NCBI GenBank assembly: GCA_026709415.1
Contig: JAPOSZ010000013.1
Span: forward strand, 22,065 to 86,064
Reading direction: 5' to 3'
From: Flavobacteriaceae bacterium
GTDB taxonomy: Bacteria > Bacteroidota > Bacteroidia > Flavobacteriales > Flavobacteriaceae
Length of the DNA: 64,000 nucleotides
This document shows, piece after piece, positions 18,795 to 28,940 of this stretch. Made by a program: the position numbers and the translations under genes. Positions within the stretch are counted from its first letter, which is position 1. Each line of letters begins with the position of its first letter. Under the pieces are notes generated by a model. That model ran no database searches and was not told the origin of the DNA. It saw only the letters and a program-made list of their open reading frames with translations.

Positions 18795-21716
18795 TTAAAA
18801 AGTGACATTTAATCCGAATGTAAAATTTCTGGTGTTTGGATTTGCTCCGTAATCAATAGATGAAGCTGTCCCAGAAGATACATTTGTAGAGCTTGCCTCA
18901 GGGTCATATCCTTCATAATCTGATATCGTCAATAAATTTTGAGCACTGGCATAGATTCTAATGGTATTAATAAAACCACGAGCATCAATATTGTATCCTA
19001 AAGCTAAATTGCTCAATCTAATGAAATCGCCTTTTTCTACAAATCTCGTTGAGTTAACAAAAAGATCGCCTCCTGCAGGGATATTTGTTTGATTTTCAGG
19101 TGTCCATCTATTTCGATACTCACCATAAGTGGGCCCTCCTTGAATTCCTCCTGATAAAGAAACTTTCCCTCTAGTAAAGTTCATAACATCGAAACCATGA
19201 ACCCCTCTTAATAGAAAATTCAAATCAAATTTTCCAAAAACAAAGGTGTTATTGATGGCCCATGTATGTTTCGGAACCCCATTACCGATTACGTCCAATA
19301 CGATTCCATCATTATCATGCAAGTATCTAGCATCTCCAGGCGTTCCACCAAGATCTCCTATTTGATAAGCTCCTAAAGCGGTCGCCCCAAAAAATTGACC
19401 TAAAGGAGCTCCTACTTTCACTTGAACATAAGCTCCAGTAGTGTTTGAAATATTACCAACGGGAAATATAAAAAGTTCATCAACGCCATTAGATAATGAT
19501 TTCACCTCACTTTCATTAAAAGAGTAGTTGGCATTAATATTCCAATCAAAATCATCTGTTTTTATTGGTGTTATGTTAAAATCAACTTCCCAGCCACCAT
19601 TAAAAACTTCTCCTATATTCTGAGTTATCGTCCCTCCACCTAAAAAATCCGAAATAGGAACATCTAATAATAAATCAACGGTATTCTTCCAATATTTGTT
19701 TAATGAGAGGGATGCTTTTCCATTGAAGAAAGTGGCATCTAAACCAATATTCGTTTGTTTCGTGGTCTCCCATGTCAGATCAGGATTGCCTAAATTTCCA
19801 CCTGTTAAACCAATTCCACTTGATTCGGTTGTTCCGTTTAGGGGATAATTACTTCCTGTAGAAAGAGTACTAAATGTTGAAAAAGGTGGAATGGCCTGAT
19901 TCCCAACTTCACCGTATCCAGCTCGTATTTTTAGAGATTGTATTCGATTGTTGAATAAATCTCTAAATTGGTATGCTACGGCCCCTGAAGGGAATACACC
20001 GACCCTGTTCCCAGATCGAAATCGTGATGAAATGTCTGTCCTGATGGTGCCAGTCAAATATAACTTTCTATCAAAATTATAATCCGCTCTACCCATATAG
20101 GATTGAATATGAAACTTCGATAAATTGGAATTCACTCTCGGTTGTGTCCCCAAGTTTAACGAATAGAAGTTTGCAGGAAGTGAGAACTCACCTCCATTAG
20201 CCGTGATACTTTTTGACACGCTTTTTTGATTTTCAAAAAGCCCCGTCACTTTCAGATTGTGAAGGTTAAAACTTTTCGTCCAAGTCAAGATATTACTATT
20301 TTGAATCGTCGTCAAATGATTGGCGGATCCTCCACCAGAAGCCCCTGTAATATTCCCTAAAGCGGTTCCTGCGGGCACCCCATTATATCGTTCTCTAATT
20401 CGACCACGATATATCAGGCCTCCAAAGACGGTTAAGTTTAAATTTGGAGTGATATCATAAGAAAGGTTCAAATTGGTATGAACCGCTGGTGTGGTAAAAT
20501 AATCTTCAGACTCAAGTCTTTGAGCGATAGGGTTGATTAATGAACTACCGCCACCTAAGAAATTATAATTCCCATCGGAATCCTTTACTGGGATAGTCGG
20601 ATCCCAACCGACAATACCGACAATACCGCCTCTTGCATCAGGAGAAGATCTGATTCCACCACTTATTATATTAAGAGATTGATCATGAACTCCGTTGATA
20701 TTTAATTGTACCGACAAGTTATCATTAAATTCAAGATCCAAATTAGATCTTAAAGAATATCTGGTGTAATCTGAATTAATGGTTGTTCCAGATTGGTCTA
20801 AAACATTTCCTGAAACGAAATACCCCACTTTATTTTCTTTGCCACTAATGGATAGTTGTAAGTTCGTTGTATAACCCGTCGTGAAAAATTCGTCTTGATA
20901 ATCAGCTCCTCCATCCATGACATCAACATTGTTTATAGTCGCAAACTCTTGAGGAGACAATAAATCCAATTTTTTTGAAATGGAAGACACAGAAGTAAAA
21001 GCATCAACAGTTATGGTCGGTTCTCCTTGACCACGCTTGGTTGTCACTAATACAACCCCATTGGCTCCTCGTGAACCATAGATTGCCGTCGCAGAGGCAT
21101 CTTTTAAAATTTCCATTGAAGCGATATCATTCGTGTTTAGTAATTTTAAATCGGCTCCGATAACACCATCTATAACAATTAATGGCTGATTACTTCCATT
21201 AATCGAATTAGCCCCTCGAACTCTGATTTTAACATCTGCTCCCGGAGCCCCTGAATTCTTGCTTACCTGCACCCCAGATGCACGCCCTTGTAGGGCATCT
21301 TCGACGCGAAATATCGGTTGCTTTTCAAAATCACGTGGGCCAACACTAGAAACGGCTCCTGTTAAGTCACTCTTTAAGGAGGTCCCATAACCAACGACAA
21401 CGACAGCATCAAGTTGTAATAAATCGGTTTCTAAGGACACATCGATGGATGATAATATTCCTGTTGAAACTTCTTTCGTTTTAAATCCAACATAACTGAA
21501 CACCAATACATCACTTGATGTCGCTTCAATAGAATAACTTCCATCAAAATCTGATTGGGTACCGGTATTCGTCCCTTTTACCAAAATACTGACTCCTGGT
21601 AATGGCGAATTTTTGTCATCGGTGACCGTACCGGTTACTGTTTTTGTTTGAGCCACCATCATGTTTATAGCGAACAAAAACGGAAAAAACAAAAAATAGT
21701 AGTTCATTCTTTTCAT
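18795..21716 (-). CDS. SusC/RagA-like TonB-dependent outer-membrane transporter (PUL 1)
   Basis: A 973-residue TonB-linked protein: signal peptide to ~residue 22 (MMVAQ), a carboxypeptidase-regulatory-like domain (TGTVTDDKNSPLPGVSILVKGTNTGTQSDFDG, about 26-100), the TonB-box/plug start DAVVVVGYGT near 106, and a plug domain with RVRGANSINGSNQPLIVIDGV and SATAIYGSRGANGVVLVTTKRG. The ~700-residue barrel ends in FTFGLNVTF. The SusC-specific motifs GVPGSxxxIRIRG-like and ASAxIYGSRGANGV are all kept. Energised by TonB/ExbBD, it imports oligosaccharides delivered by the SusD encoded immediately downstream. It is slightly shorter than the usual ~1000 residues but looks intact. Confidence 0.94.
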   Translation of the reverse strand: MKRMNYYFLFFPFLFAINMMVAQTKTVTGTVTDDKNSPLPGVSILVKGTNTGTQSDFDGSYSIEATSSDVLVFSYVGFKTKEVSTGILSSIDVSLETDLLQLDAVVVVGYGTSLKSDLTGAVSSVGPRDFEKQPIFRVEDALQGRASGVQVSKNSGAPGADVKIRVRGANSINGSNQPLIVIDGVIGADLKLLNTNDIASMEILKDASATAIYGSRGANGVVLVTTKRGQGEPTITVDAFTSVSSISKKLDLLSPQEFATINNVDVMDGGADYQDEFFTTGYTTNLQLSISGKENKVGYFVSGNVLDQSGTTINSDYTRYSLRSNLDLEFNDNLSVQLNINGVHDQSLNIISGGIRSSPDARGGIVGIVGWDPTIPVKDSDGNYNFLGGGSSLINPIAQRLESEDYFTTPAVHTNLNLSYDITPNLNLTVFGGLIYRGRIRERYNGVPAGTALGNITGASGGGSANHLTTIQNSNILTWTKSFNLHNLKVTGLFENQKSVSKSITANGGEFSLPANFYSLNLGTQPRVNSNLSKFHIQSYMGRADYNFDRKLYLTGTIRTDISSRFRSGNRVGVFPSGAVAYQFRDLFNNRIQSLKIRAGYGEVGNQAIPPFSTFSTLSTGSNYPLNGTTESSGIGLTGGNLGNPDLTWETTKQTNIGLDATFFNGKASLSLNKYWKNTVDLLLDVPISDFLGGGTITQNIGEVFNGGWEVDFNITPIKTDDFDWNINANYSFNESEVKSLSNGVDELFIFPVGNISNTTGAYVQVKVGAPLGQFFGATALGAYQIGDLGGTPGDARYLHDNDGIVLDVIGNGVPKHTWAINNTFVFGKFDLNFLLRGVHGFDVMNFTRGKVSLSGGIQGGPTYGEYRNRWTPENQTNIPAGGDLFVNSTRFVEKGDFIRLSNLALGYNIDARGFINTIRIYASAQNLLTISDYEGYDPEASSTNVSSGTASSIDYGANPNTRNFTFGLNVTF

Positions 21717-22043
21717 GTTTAACTGATTTAATTAGTGATTAGTCTTAATAAATATAACATGGATACTAATTACAACAAGTGTAATTGGCTAACTAGAAAA
21801 CGAATGGGGGGTAACAATTCTATTTAAGGGGGCAAGCTGTTCAATGACTAAATAATCTATCTACTAATGAGTAAAACCTTGGTATTGTAATAACTTTGGG
21901 GTACACAACACATATCAGAAGATTAAGATAGCATATAAGTGTGTCAACTCTTGCATTCCCACCTGAACCTCTCAAACATAAAAGGATTCTTGATTCGTTC
22001 GCTATAATGCTCTCTTGAAAAAATCTTTCAACAAAAGATTGAA
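21717..22043. promoter_or_regulatory. Divergent promoter region of PUL 1 with an inverted repeat
   Basis: This 327-bp region drives SusC leftward and the lyase/sulfatase operon rightward. It contains an inverted repeat AATTACA-n5-TGTAATT at 21768-21786, some 50 bp from the SusC start, in a position suited to an operator or a leader hairpin. No TAnnTTTG was found on either strand. No regulator gene is present in PUL 1. Confidence 0.4.
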
Positions 22044-22076
22044 ATGATCTCAAAGTATAACGTCACATTAAACCGG

Positions 22077-25000
22077 ATGACCAATGCAGGTCTTAAAATA
22101 CCATTATTTCTTAAAATAGAAATATGGTACCCTTATTTGCTATTGTTTTGCACTGGAGTTATAGCTCAAAACCCAATGGTTGAATCTTTTGAAGATTCGA
22201 CAATATTGGAAAAATATGATCAAACGGATCGTAGTTTTCTAAACCTTAGTTCTAGTCATTACCAATTTGGTCAGCAGTCATTATCATGGGAATGGAATGA
22301 AAAGCAAAGTGCTTTCGGAACCGCTCATTTCAAAATCAATAATAAAGATTTAAATTCTTTAGCATACAGTCAAATATTTCCAGTAAGCCCAGTTATCGTG
22401 CTTTCGATCTATAATGAAACGCCTCAAAAAGGGACAATCACAATATTATTTCAAAAAGAAGGCCTCAATAAAGCCTGGTTTTCGTTACCATTACAATTTA
22501 AAGGTTGGCGCACCATACGGGTTCCGTTTTTTGAAATGGAAGGTGATGTTCCTAAGATGTCGGAGCCTATGGAATACGACTATTTTAAGGTCATCGCCAA
22601 TACGAGCAAAGGAAAACTCTTCTTTGATGATATTGTTTTTTTACAAAATATGGATAATCGTCACCCTTATCCCGATCTCATGGTACCCTTTATCAAAAAA
22701 AATCAAATAAAAAACGCCAACCATTGGATGCCTTTGGTTGAGAATTTAAAAAGGCTAGAAGAAATTCGAGAACAAAAAATAAGGATAGAAGAGGTAAGAG
22801 ATTTAAATATCATTAAGAATCGAATCAATGAAAGTTTATTTTTCAAAGAGAACTCAAATGCTTATGAAGAGGCTCTATTGGACTTTCAATCGTTAGGTAT
22901 AAGCACTCAGGATGAATATCCATTAGGTCCCCCGCTAACGCATAATCAACATGAAGTATATTTTGATTCTATTCAACAAGGCCCAAAATCACACAATAAT
23001 ATAAGAGATTTTGGGAAAACTCTTCAAAAGGTAGCCAATGCGTTTGTTCGTTGTAAAGATTCTATCAAAAAAAATGAACTTGAGAGCAAGTTCATATTAG
23101 CGAGCCGCTATTTTTTAGACCAAGGATGGCAAAAGGGAGTGTCGGGTGGTACCCGTCATCATATTGGTTATAGCACGCGAGAACTGACTAGAGCATTTTA
23201 CATGATGAGGGAATCCCTGCTTAACGTGGGGCTTCTGGAAGAAACAGGACAAAGTTTGCAATGGCTAAATAATTTGGGAAAAATATTAGGGGATGAAAAA
23301 GAATTTAATGTCAACATCGATTATTTAAACACTCAATCTTATTATCATCTTTTAACAATTTATCTTGTAAATAGCACAAACAAACAAGTGGCGTTGTTAA
23401 AGGCGTTTTCTAATTATCTGTCTGTTATTCTTTCCCAGGAAGATAAAGAAGGGGGATTCAAACCAGATGGCACCTCGTGGCATCATAGTGGTCATTATCC
23501 AGCGTATGGTATGGGGGGCTTTTTAGGTACTTCTGAGGTGATCCATAAATTATCCGGAACCATTTTTCGTATCGAAGGCCCTGGTTTTGAAAATTTCAAA
23601 AAAGCCCTATTAACGACTACCGAATACAGTCAAACCTATGATTGGGGATTTGGCAACTCAGGACGCCATCCTTTAGAGTCTTCATATGGGGGCAACAGTA
23701 TCAAACCATTGAAGAGAGCCTTTTGGCAAATGGCCCATTCAGGGACTCATTCAGAAATTGAGAACATTGACAGAGATATTGCGGCTGCTTATATTCGTCT
23801 TTGGGGTGATAAGGATACGGTATCTGCAAAAAAGTTTAAAAAATTAGGTGTTCACCCTCAAATACTACCTGGGTACAAAGTATTGCCATATGCTGCAACG
23901 GCCATTCATAGAAGAAATAACTGGGCTGCTATTATAAAAGGTTACAACAAATACGTCTGGTCTTCAGAAATCTATTCGAACTCTAATCGCTATGGCAGAT
24001 ATCAATCGAACGGCACCATAGAGCTTTTGAATGAGACAGGAGAAGTCGGAAGCGGTATCGTTCAGCATGGATGGGATTGGAATAGATATCCAGGAGCGAC
24101 AATCATATATTATCCTTTGGAAGAATTGGAAACAGAAAAATCATTACTTATGTTTCTTTCAAATGAATCTTTTGCTGGTGCTGCTCGGCTAGGTAGAAAT
24201 GGCGTTTTCGGCATGAAATTAAATGAAAGTACGGGTACTAATGCAGATGGACATATAGCTGATAGGACAATTACATTTCCCGGAAAATTAAAGGCCAAAA
24301 AATCAGTGTTCTCATTTGGGAATAAACTTATCTGTATCGGTACGGATATTTCAAGTGTTGATTCGACACATCCTGTGCAAACCAACTTATTTCAAACGTA
24401 TCTTAAATCACCTACAATGCCCTTTTATTTAGATGGATATGGTAAAGTAGATGAATTTCCATTTAGCTCTAATACAGGAAATTGGATAGTAGACCCATAT
24501 GGTAATGGATATCATATTCTATCCGGAAGTATGTCCGTTCACAGAAAATCACAACACTCCTATCATAATAAATATTCAGTACGTACTGGAGCAATCCATG
24601 GTGGACCAAGAGGCGCTGGATTCAAAGAAACACAAGGTAATTTTTCAACGGCATGGCTTGATCATGGCTTCGCTCCAAAACAGGGCAAATATGCGTATGT
24701 GATATATCCTTTTTTGTCAAAAAAAGATCAAGGAGAGTTTGAGAATAAGGCAAACAATGATGAATCATATCATATTCTTAGAGCTGATGGTACCGCTCAT
24801 ATTGTCATGGACATACCATCAGCTACCACGGGGTATGTGATTTTTGAAACCGATAAAAATTTAGATGATAAAATCATAAAAAAAGTATCTTCTCCCGCGA
24901 TTATGATGCTTAAAGAGCATACCTCAGAAAATATTACCTTAAACATAGTTCAACCTGATCTTCATTTTCCAATAAACAACAATAAGAATGGTTTTACCAA

Positions 25001-25157
25001 TTATAGTCTACCAGTTAAAATCACACTTATTTTAAAGGGAAAATGGAATCTTGACAACATTGATGGAACAAAAGTCATCCATCATTCAAATGAGGAAACA
25101 ATAGTAACCGTAGAATGTCAACATGGTTTTTCCAATGTTTTAGATTTAAAAAAATGA
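22077..25157 (+). CDS. Chondroitin sulfate ABC lyase-type polysaccharide lyase (PL8)
   Basis: About 1026 residues from the ATG at 22077 (an ATG at 22044 is possible). The signal peptide ends LFCTGVIAQ. The N-terminal jelly-roll lyase-N domain starts ESFEDSTILEKY, and an (alpha/alpha) toroid follows. Catalytic residues of the chondroitinase ABC I branch are all visible: His and Tyr in KPDGTSWHHSGHYPAY (His to Tyr spacing of 7), Arg in FGNSGRHPLE, and Glu in YVWSSEIYSNSNRYGRYQSNG. The family-typical GWDWNRYPGATIIYYPL then opens the super-sandwich. It degrades chondroitin/dermatan-type chains by beta-elimination. First gene of a four-gene operon; its TGA overlaps the ATG of the next small ORF (ATGA). 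Confidence 0.88.
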   Translation: MTNAGLKIPLFLKIEIWYPYLLLFCTGVIAQNPMVESFEDSTILEKYDQTDRSFLNLSSSHYQFGQQSLSWEWNEKQSAFGTAHFKINNKDLNSLAYSQIFPVSPVIVLSIYNETPQKGTITILFQKEGLNKAWFSLPLQFKGWRTIRVPFFEMEGDVPKMSEPMEYDYFKVIANTSKGKLFFDDIVFLQNMDNRHPYPDLMVPFIKKNQIKNANHWMPLVENLKRLEEIREQKIRIEEVRDLNIIKNRINESLFFKENSNAYEEALLDFQSLGISTQDEYPLGPPLTHNQHEVYFDSIQQGPKSHNNIRDFGKTLQKVANAFVRCKDSIKKNELESKFILASRYFLDQGWQKGVSGGTRHHIGYSTRELTRAFYMMRESLLNVGLLEETGQSLQWLNNLGKILGDEKEFNVNIDYLNTQSYYHLLTIYLVNSTNKQVALLKAFSNYLSVILSQEDKEGGFKPDGTSWHHSGHYPAYGMGGFLGTSEVIHKLSGTIFRIEGPGFENFKKALLTTTEYSQTYDWGFGNSGRHPLESSYGGNSIKPLKRAFWQMAHSGTHSEIENIDRDIAAAYIRLWGDKDTVSAKKFKKLGVHPQILPGYKVLPYAATAIHRRNNWAAIIKGYNKYVWSSEIYSNSNRYGRYQSNGTIELLNETGEVGSGIVQHGWDWNRYPGATIIYYPLEELETEKSLLMFLSNESFAGAARLGRNGVFGMKLNESTGTNADGHIADRTITFPGKLKAKKSVFSFGNKLICIGTDISSVDSTHPVQTNLFQTYLKSPTMPFYLDGYGKVDEFPFSSNTGNWIVDPYGNGYHILSGSMSVHRKSQHSYHNKYSVRTGAIHGGPRGAGFKETQGNFSTAWLDHGFAPKQGKYAYVIYPFLSKKDQGEFENKANNDESYHILRADGTAHIVMDIPSATTGYVIFETDKNLDDKIIKKVSSPAIMMLKEHTSENITLNIVQPDLHFPINNNKNGFTNYSLPVKITLILKGKWNLDNIDGTKVIHHSNEETIVTVECQHGFSNVLDLKK

Positions 25158-25431
25158 ACAAAATCAAACAAACAGTCATGTTTTTTTTTATGTTTTTATA
25201 CTTAAGCCAAAGTATGGCTCAAAACAACATTGCTCCCCAAAAAAAGATGATCAGACGCCATCATCCAAGGAATTAAAATCAAAACTTGATCCTTCTTCTA
25301 ATATCGATGCTTTCTTTGACCCTTATGCCAATTCTAAAATGGATGTCCCTTATGAAATCGAAGAGGATTATAGCGTACAGATTCATTTAATAAGTGAAAA
25401 TCATAGGGTTGGTCATTCAATCGATAGCTAA
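25154..25431 (+). pseudogene. Small secreted protein, frameshifted in a C4A7 run
   Basis: The ATG at 25154 overlaps the lyase stop codon (ATGA). It starts MNKIKQTVMFFFMFLYLSQS and MAQNN, a good signal peptide, but after 41 codons the frame ends at AGGAATTAA. If one base is removed from the CCCCAAAAAAA run near 25234-25244 the frame runs on through KKDDQTPSSKELKSKLDPSS, NIDAFFDPYANSKMDVPYEI, EEDYSVQIHLISENH to a TAA at 25429-25431, one base before the sulfatase ATG. The repaired product would be about 93 residues, exported and acidic, of no family I recognise. The perfect fit between its two neighbours argues that it is a genuine operon member with a homopolymer frameshift (mutation, slippage switch or sequencing error). 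Confidence 0.6.
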
Positions 25432-25432
25432 A

Positions 25433-26962
25433 ATGAACAAGGCGAATCTTGGACTGCTGTTAACCGAAAAAATCAAGATTCCCTATCTATTAATGATTCC
25501 CATTCTTTTTTCGGGGTGTTTATCCAAAACAAAAAAAGAAGAGGAAGTTGCTAGTACGGAAACAATCCAACCAAATTTATTAATTGTTTTTCCGGATCAG
25601 ATGCGTGGACAAGCGATGGGGTTCATGGGGCAAGAACCCATTAAAACACCGAATATAGATCGCTTTGCAAAAGAAAGTCTCGTTCTTACGGATGCCGTGA
25701 GCAATTTTCCCATATGTAGTCCTGCTAGGGCATCTTTGATGAGTGGGAAATATCCCTTTGGGCACAGTGTGATTCAAAATAATAATAGCTATTCATCTCA
25801 TTATGGCTATGAACTTGCTGCCTCAGAAAAGTGCTGGTCAGATATTCTAAAGGAAAGAGGATATAGTCTTGGTTATATTGGAAAATGGCATCTTGATAAC
25901 CCCTATGCGCCATACATTAAGTCAAGTAATAATGAAGGAAATAAGAAATGGAATGAATGGACGCCACCAGAAAAACGACATGGATTTGATTATTGGTATG
26001 CGTATGGCACCTATGATGATCATCTTAAACCCATGTATTGGACTACTGATGCTGGGCGACATGATTTTCACTATGTCAATGAGTGGGGGCCAAAAGTAGA
26101 AGCAGATAAAGCGATCGCCTATCTTAAAAATGAAAAGGGGGAGCGTATGGATAATGAGCCTTTTGCTCTAGTCGTTTCCAATAACCCACCTCATGGACCT
26201 TATTCCAAAGTGCCGGAGAAGTATAAAAAGATGTATCAAGATATTCCAATGGATCGTCTGACGCAAAGACCGAATATTCCCCAAAAAGGGACCAAACATG
26301 GAGATTACTATCGTCAACATATCAAGGATTACTACGCCATGATTTCAGGAGTTGATGATCAATTCGGAAGAATTTTGCAAGCACTTGAGGATACCAGCCT
26401 GGCAAAAAACACGATTGTTCTCTTTTTATCGGATCATGGAAACTGCTTGGGTATCCATAATGTCATTTCTAAAGATTATCATTATGAAGAATCATTCAAC
26501 ATACCTTTTATCATGAGATGGCCAGAAAAAATTAAACCAAAAAAAGATAACTTATTGATTTCCATGCCTGACATATATCCTACTTTAATGGAAATCATGG
26601 GGTTTAAAAACGACATTCCCAAAGATATAGAAGGCGTTAGTTATGCCGCTAACTTTTTGTATGGAAAAGGAAAACGACCTGAATCTCAGCTCTATATGTA
26701 TACCCCATATGGTGGACCAGATATGGGAAGAAGAGGGATAAGAACGAATCAATATACCATGATGATGAGTCGATGGAAGGGGAAACCCGATGAGTTAGAA
26801 TTATTCGACAATATGAATGATCCGTATCAATTAAATAATATAGGAAATTCAGATACGGTTACTGTAAATCTATTAACCCAAAAGTTAAAAAGTTTACTAG
26901 AAAAATACAATGATCCTTGGATGAAACATCTCCAATCAGACAAAGTAAGAAATGGATATTAA
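25433..26962 (+). CDS. Lipoprotein sulfatase, S1 (formylglycine) family
   Basis: From the ATG at 25433 the protein has 509 residues. The alternative ATG 39 bp upstream would overlap the small ORF and add an unlikely leader. A signal with lipobox (LMIPILFSGC) is followed by the alkaline-phosphatase-like sulfatase fold: metal strand NLLIVFPDQMRGQAMG, the formylglycine site CSPARASLMSG (Cys at about residue 95), KWHLDNPY, and the second metal site FLSDHGNCLG (Asp/His). The C-terminal ELFDNMNDPYQLNNI is the usual S1 ending. The Cys must be oxidised by an anaerobic or aerobic sulfatase-maturing enzyme, not encoded here. It removes sulfate esters from polymer or oligosaccharides released by the neighbouring PL8. 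Confidence 0.9.
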   Translation: MNKANLGLLLTEKIKIPYLLMIPILFSGCLSKTKKEEEVASTETIQPNLLIVFPDQMRGQAMGFMGQEPIKTPNIDRFAKESLVLTDAVSNFPICSPARASLMSGKYPFGHSVIQNNNSYSSHYGYELAASEKCWSDILKERGYSLGYIGKWHLDNPYAPYIKSSNNEGNKKWNEWTPPEKRHGFDYWYAYGTYDDHLKPMYWTTDAGRHDFHYVNEWGPKVEADKAIAYLKNEKGERMDNEPFALVVSNNPPHGPYSKVPEKYKKMYQDIPMDRLTQRPNIPQKGTKHGDYYRQHIKDYYAMISGVDDQFGRILQALEDTSLAKNTIVLFLSDHGNCLGIHNVISKDYHYEESFNIPFIMRWPEKIKPKKDNLLISMPDIYPTLMEIMGFKNDIPKDIEGVSYAANFLYGKGKRPESQLYMYTPYGGPDMGRRGIRTNQYTMMMSRWKGKPDELELFDNMNDPYQLNNIGNSDTVTVNLLTQKLKSLLEKYNDPWMKHLQSDKVRNGY

Positions 26963-26973
26963 AAATCCTTAAA

Positions 26974-28887
26974 ATGAAGAATCTAGTTATAATCAAATTA
27001 GTCATTGCCACAATCTTGATGAGTTCGATCAGTTGTAGCAATTCCACTAAAAAAAATGATGCTCAAATTAACGGAAAAAAGACAGATTCATATTTAGTAG
27101 ATAATCCATATTACGATTTATTGAAAGAATGGTGTGATGGCATGATAAACTATCAGATTACCCAACCCATGGGGGGAGGGATTGTCGGTGGGTTAATGTG
27201 TCCCGTAAGCTCTAGGATACATGGACGTTGTTTTGATGCTGTTTACCCATTAATGACCATGGCTGACTTAAGCGGTGAAAGCAAGTATATGGATGCAGCG
27301 GTAAAGCTACAAGCTTGGTCGGATCATGTACTCAGACCAGATGGAAGTTGGGGTAATGATCCTATCATTACCACTTGGAACTATACGACGACATTTTCGG
27401 TCATTGCACTAGGAGAAGCCATGAGACATCATGGTCATTTATTGGATAAAAAAACATATGAAAACTGGATGATGCAATTAAGGAGATCATCTGAATGGGT
27501 CTATGAAAATCTCTCTTTTCAAGGTGATCCTGTTATCAACTACCCAGTTTCAGCAGCTGGTGCGCTGGCGATTGCGGGAGAAGTACTTAAAGATGAAAAA
27601 TTCACCATTAGAGCCCGTAAACTTGCCAGAGAAGCCATAACTTATTTCAGTGAAGAAAACAATTTATTATATGGTGAAGGAAAGCCTTATAGAGGGATGA
27701 CCAAGAATGGTTCTCGACCAATTGATATTGGATATAATGTAGAAGAAAGCCTTCCAAATCTCCTCATATACGCTGAGATTACAGGGGATACTGAGGTGAA
27801 AAATAAAATTGTTGAATCCCTTAATAGTCATTTAATGTTCATGATTCCTGATGGTGCTTGGGATAATAGTTGGGGTTCCAGAAATTATAAATGGACCTAT
27901 TGGGGAAGTAGGACATCCGACGGTTCTCAAGCAGCGTATGGTGTTCTTGGAGATGAATATCCATTATTTGCAGAAGCTTCCTTACGTAATCTAGAATTAT
28001 TGCAAAAGTGCACTTCGAATGGGATATTGTATGGTGGGCCACATTATATTTCTCGAGGGATTAAACCCTGTATACACCATACTTTTTGTCATGCGAAAGC
28101 ATTAGCAACGGTTTTAGATCACAAAGTAGAAATACCATCGGAACGGATAAAATTACCACGCGAGAAAATGGATGGGATTAAGGCCTTTGATGAAACGAGG
28201 ACCTGGGTAGCTACCAAAAATCAGTGGACGAGCACGTTTACAATAAACGATTGGATAACTGGAGAATATTATTTGGCCAATGCCAGCGGAGGAGCACTTA
28301 CATTTTTATGGCATGAAAAAATGGGCCCTGTTTTAGCTTCTTGTTTAATTGGAGTGACTAATAGAGAACCAACCAATATCCAAATGAATTTTGATCCATA
28401 TCAAACCTCTCCGACACCACGCATCGAGATGATATTAAACGGTGAAACATACTATAGTGTCAAAGATTTTGATGCCAAACTAAATTATGAAAACACGGAT
28501 AGTGAATTAAAAATAATCGTTAAGGGCAACATGGTTTCTCCTACCCAACAAAAGCCTGAATATAACAATGTTGCTTATCAGTTTGTTTACAGATTTAGTG
28601 AAGAAGGCGTCAAGTTGAAATTAAATATCGACACGTCCAAGGTGTTGGATCATATCAAATATATTTTGCCCGTGGTTTCGGAAGCGAATGAAACTTTAAC
28701 CATGAATAAAAAAGAATTACAGATCGAAAAGAGAAATGGAATATTAGCCATTAAATCAAATATTCCCCCCTCTCTGATGCATGACCAATCAAGGATGTTT
28801 AATACTGAACCTGGCTTTGAAATCATTCCTTTAGTCTATGATCTGAGCGATGAAAAGGAGTTGAGAATAAACTTTAATATAAGGTGA
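26974..28887 (+). CDS. Lipoprotein of alpha/alpha-barrel type, putative glycan-degrading enzyme
   Basis: A 637-residue lipoprotein (start at 26974; lipobox MSSISC, Cys21). The first ~380 residues are helix-rich, with repeated aromatic motifs (MTMADLSGESKYMDAAVKLQ, RPDGSWGNDPIITTWNYTTT, WDNSWGSRNYKWTYWGSR, GPHYISRGIKPCIHHTFCHA), as in (alpha/alpha) toroid enzymes. A ~230-residue beta-rich region follows. The IHGRCFDAVYPLM and GRTSDGSQAAY-type segments suggest a conserved active-site face with His, Tyr and Asp. I do not recognise a definite CAZyme family; a recently defined alpha/alpha-barrel glycosidase family acting on uronic-acid glycans (GH154 was considered, from memory, unverified) is possible. 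It is the last gene of the PL8-sulfatase operon, 11 bp after the sulfatase. Confidence 0.65.
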   Translation: MKNLVIIKLVIATILMSSISCSNSTKKNDAQINGKKTDSYLVDNPYYDLLKEWCDGMINYQITQPMGGGIVGGLMCPVSSRIHGRCFDAVYPLMTMADLSGESKYMDAAVKLQAWSDHVLRPDGSWGNDPIITTWNYTTTFSVIALGEAMRHHGHLLDKKTYENWMMQLRRSSEWVYENLSFQGDPVINYPVSAAGALAIAGEVLKDEKFTIRARKLAREAITYFSEENNLLYGEGKPYRGMTKNGSRPIDIGYNVEESLPNLLIYAEITGDTEVKNKIVESLNSHLMFMIPDGAWDNSWGSRNYKWTYWGSRTSDGSQAAYGVLGDEYPLFAEASLRNLELLQKCTSNGILYGGPHYISRGIKPCIHHTFCHAKALATVLDHKVEIPSERIKLPREKMDGIKAFDETRTWVATKNQWTSTFTINDWITGEYYLANASGGALTFLWHEKMGPVLASCLIGVTNREPTNIQMNFDPYQTSPTPRIEMILNGETYYSVKDFDAKLNYENTDSELKIIVKGNMVSPTQQKPEYNNVAYQFVYRFSEEGVKLKLNIDTSKVLDHIKYILPVVSEANETLTMNKKELQIEKRNGILAIKSNIPPSLMHDQSRMFNTEPGFEIIPLVYDLSDEKELRINFNIR

Positions 28888-28940
28888 TCTAGAGCTTTCT
28901 ACAGTTAACAATGGAATCATTCCATATGGGGTGATTTAGT

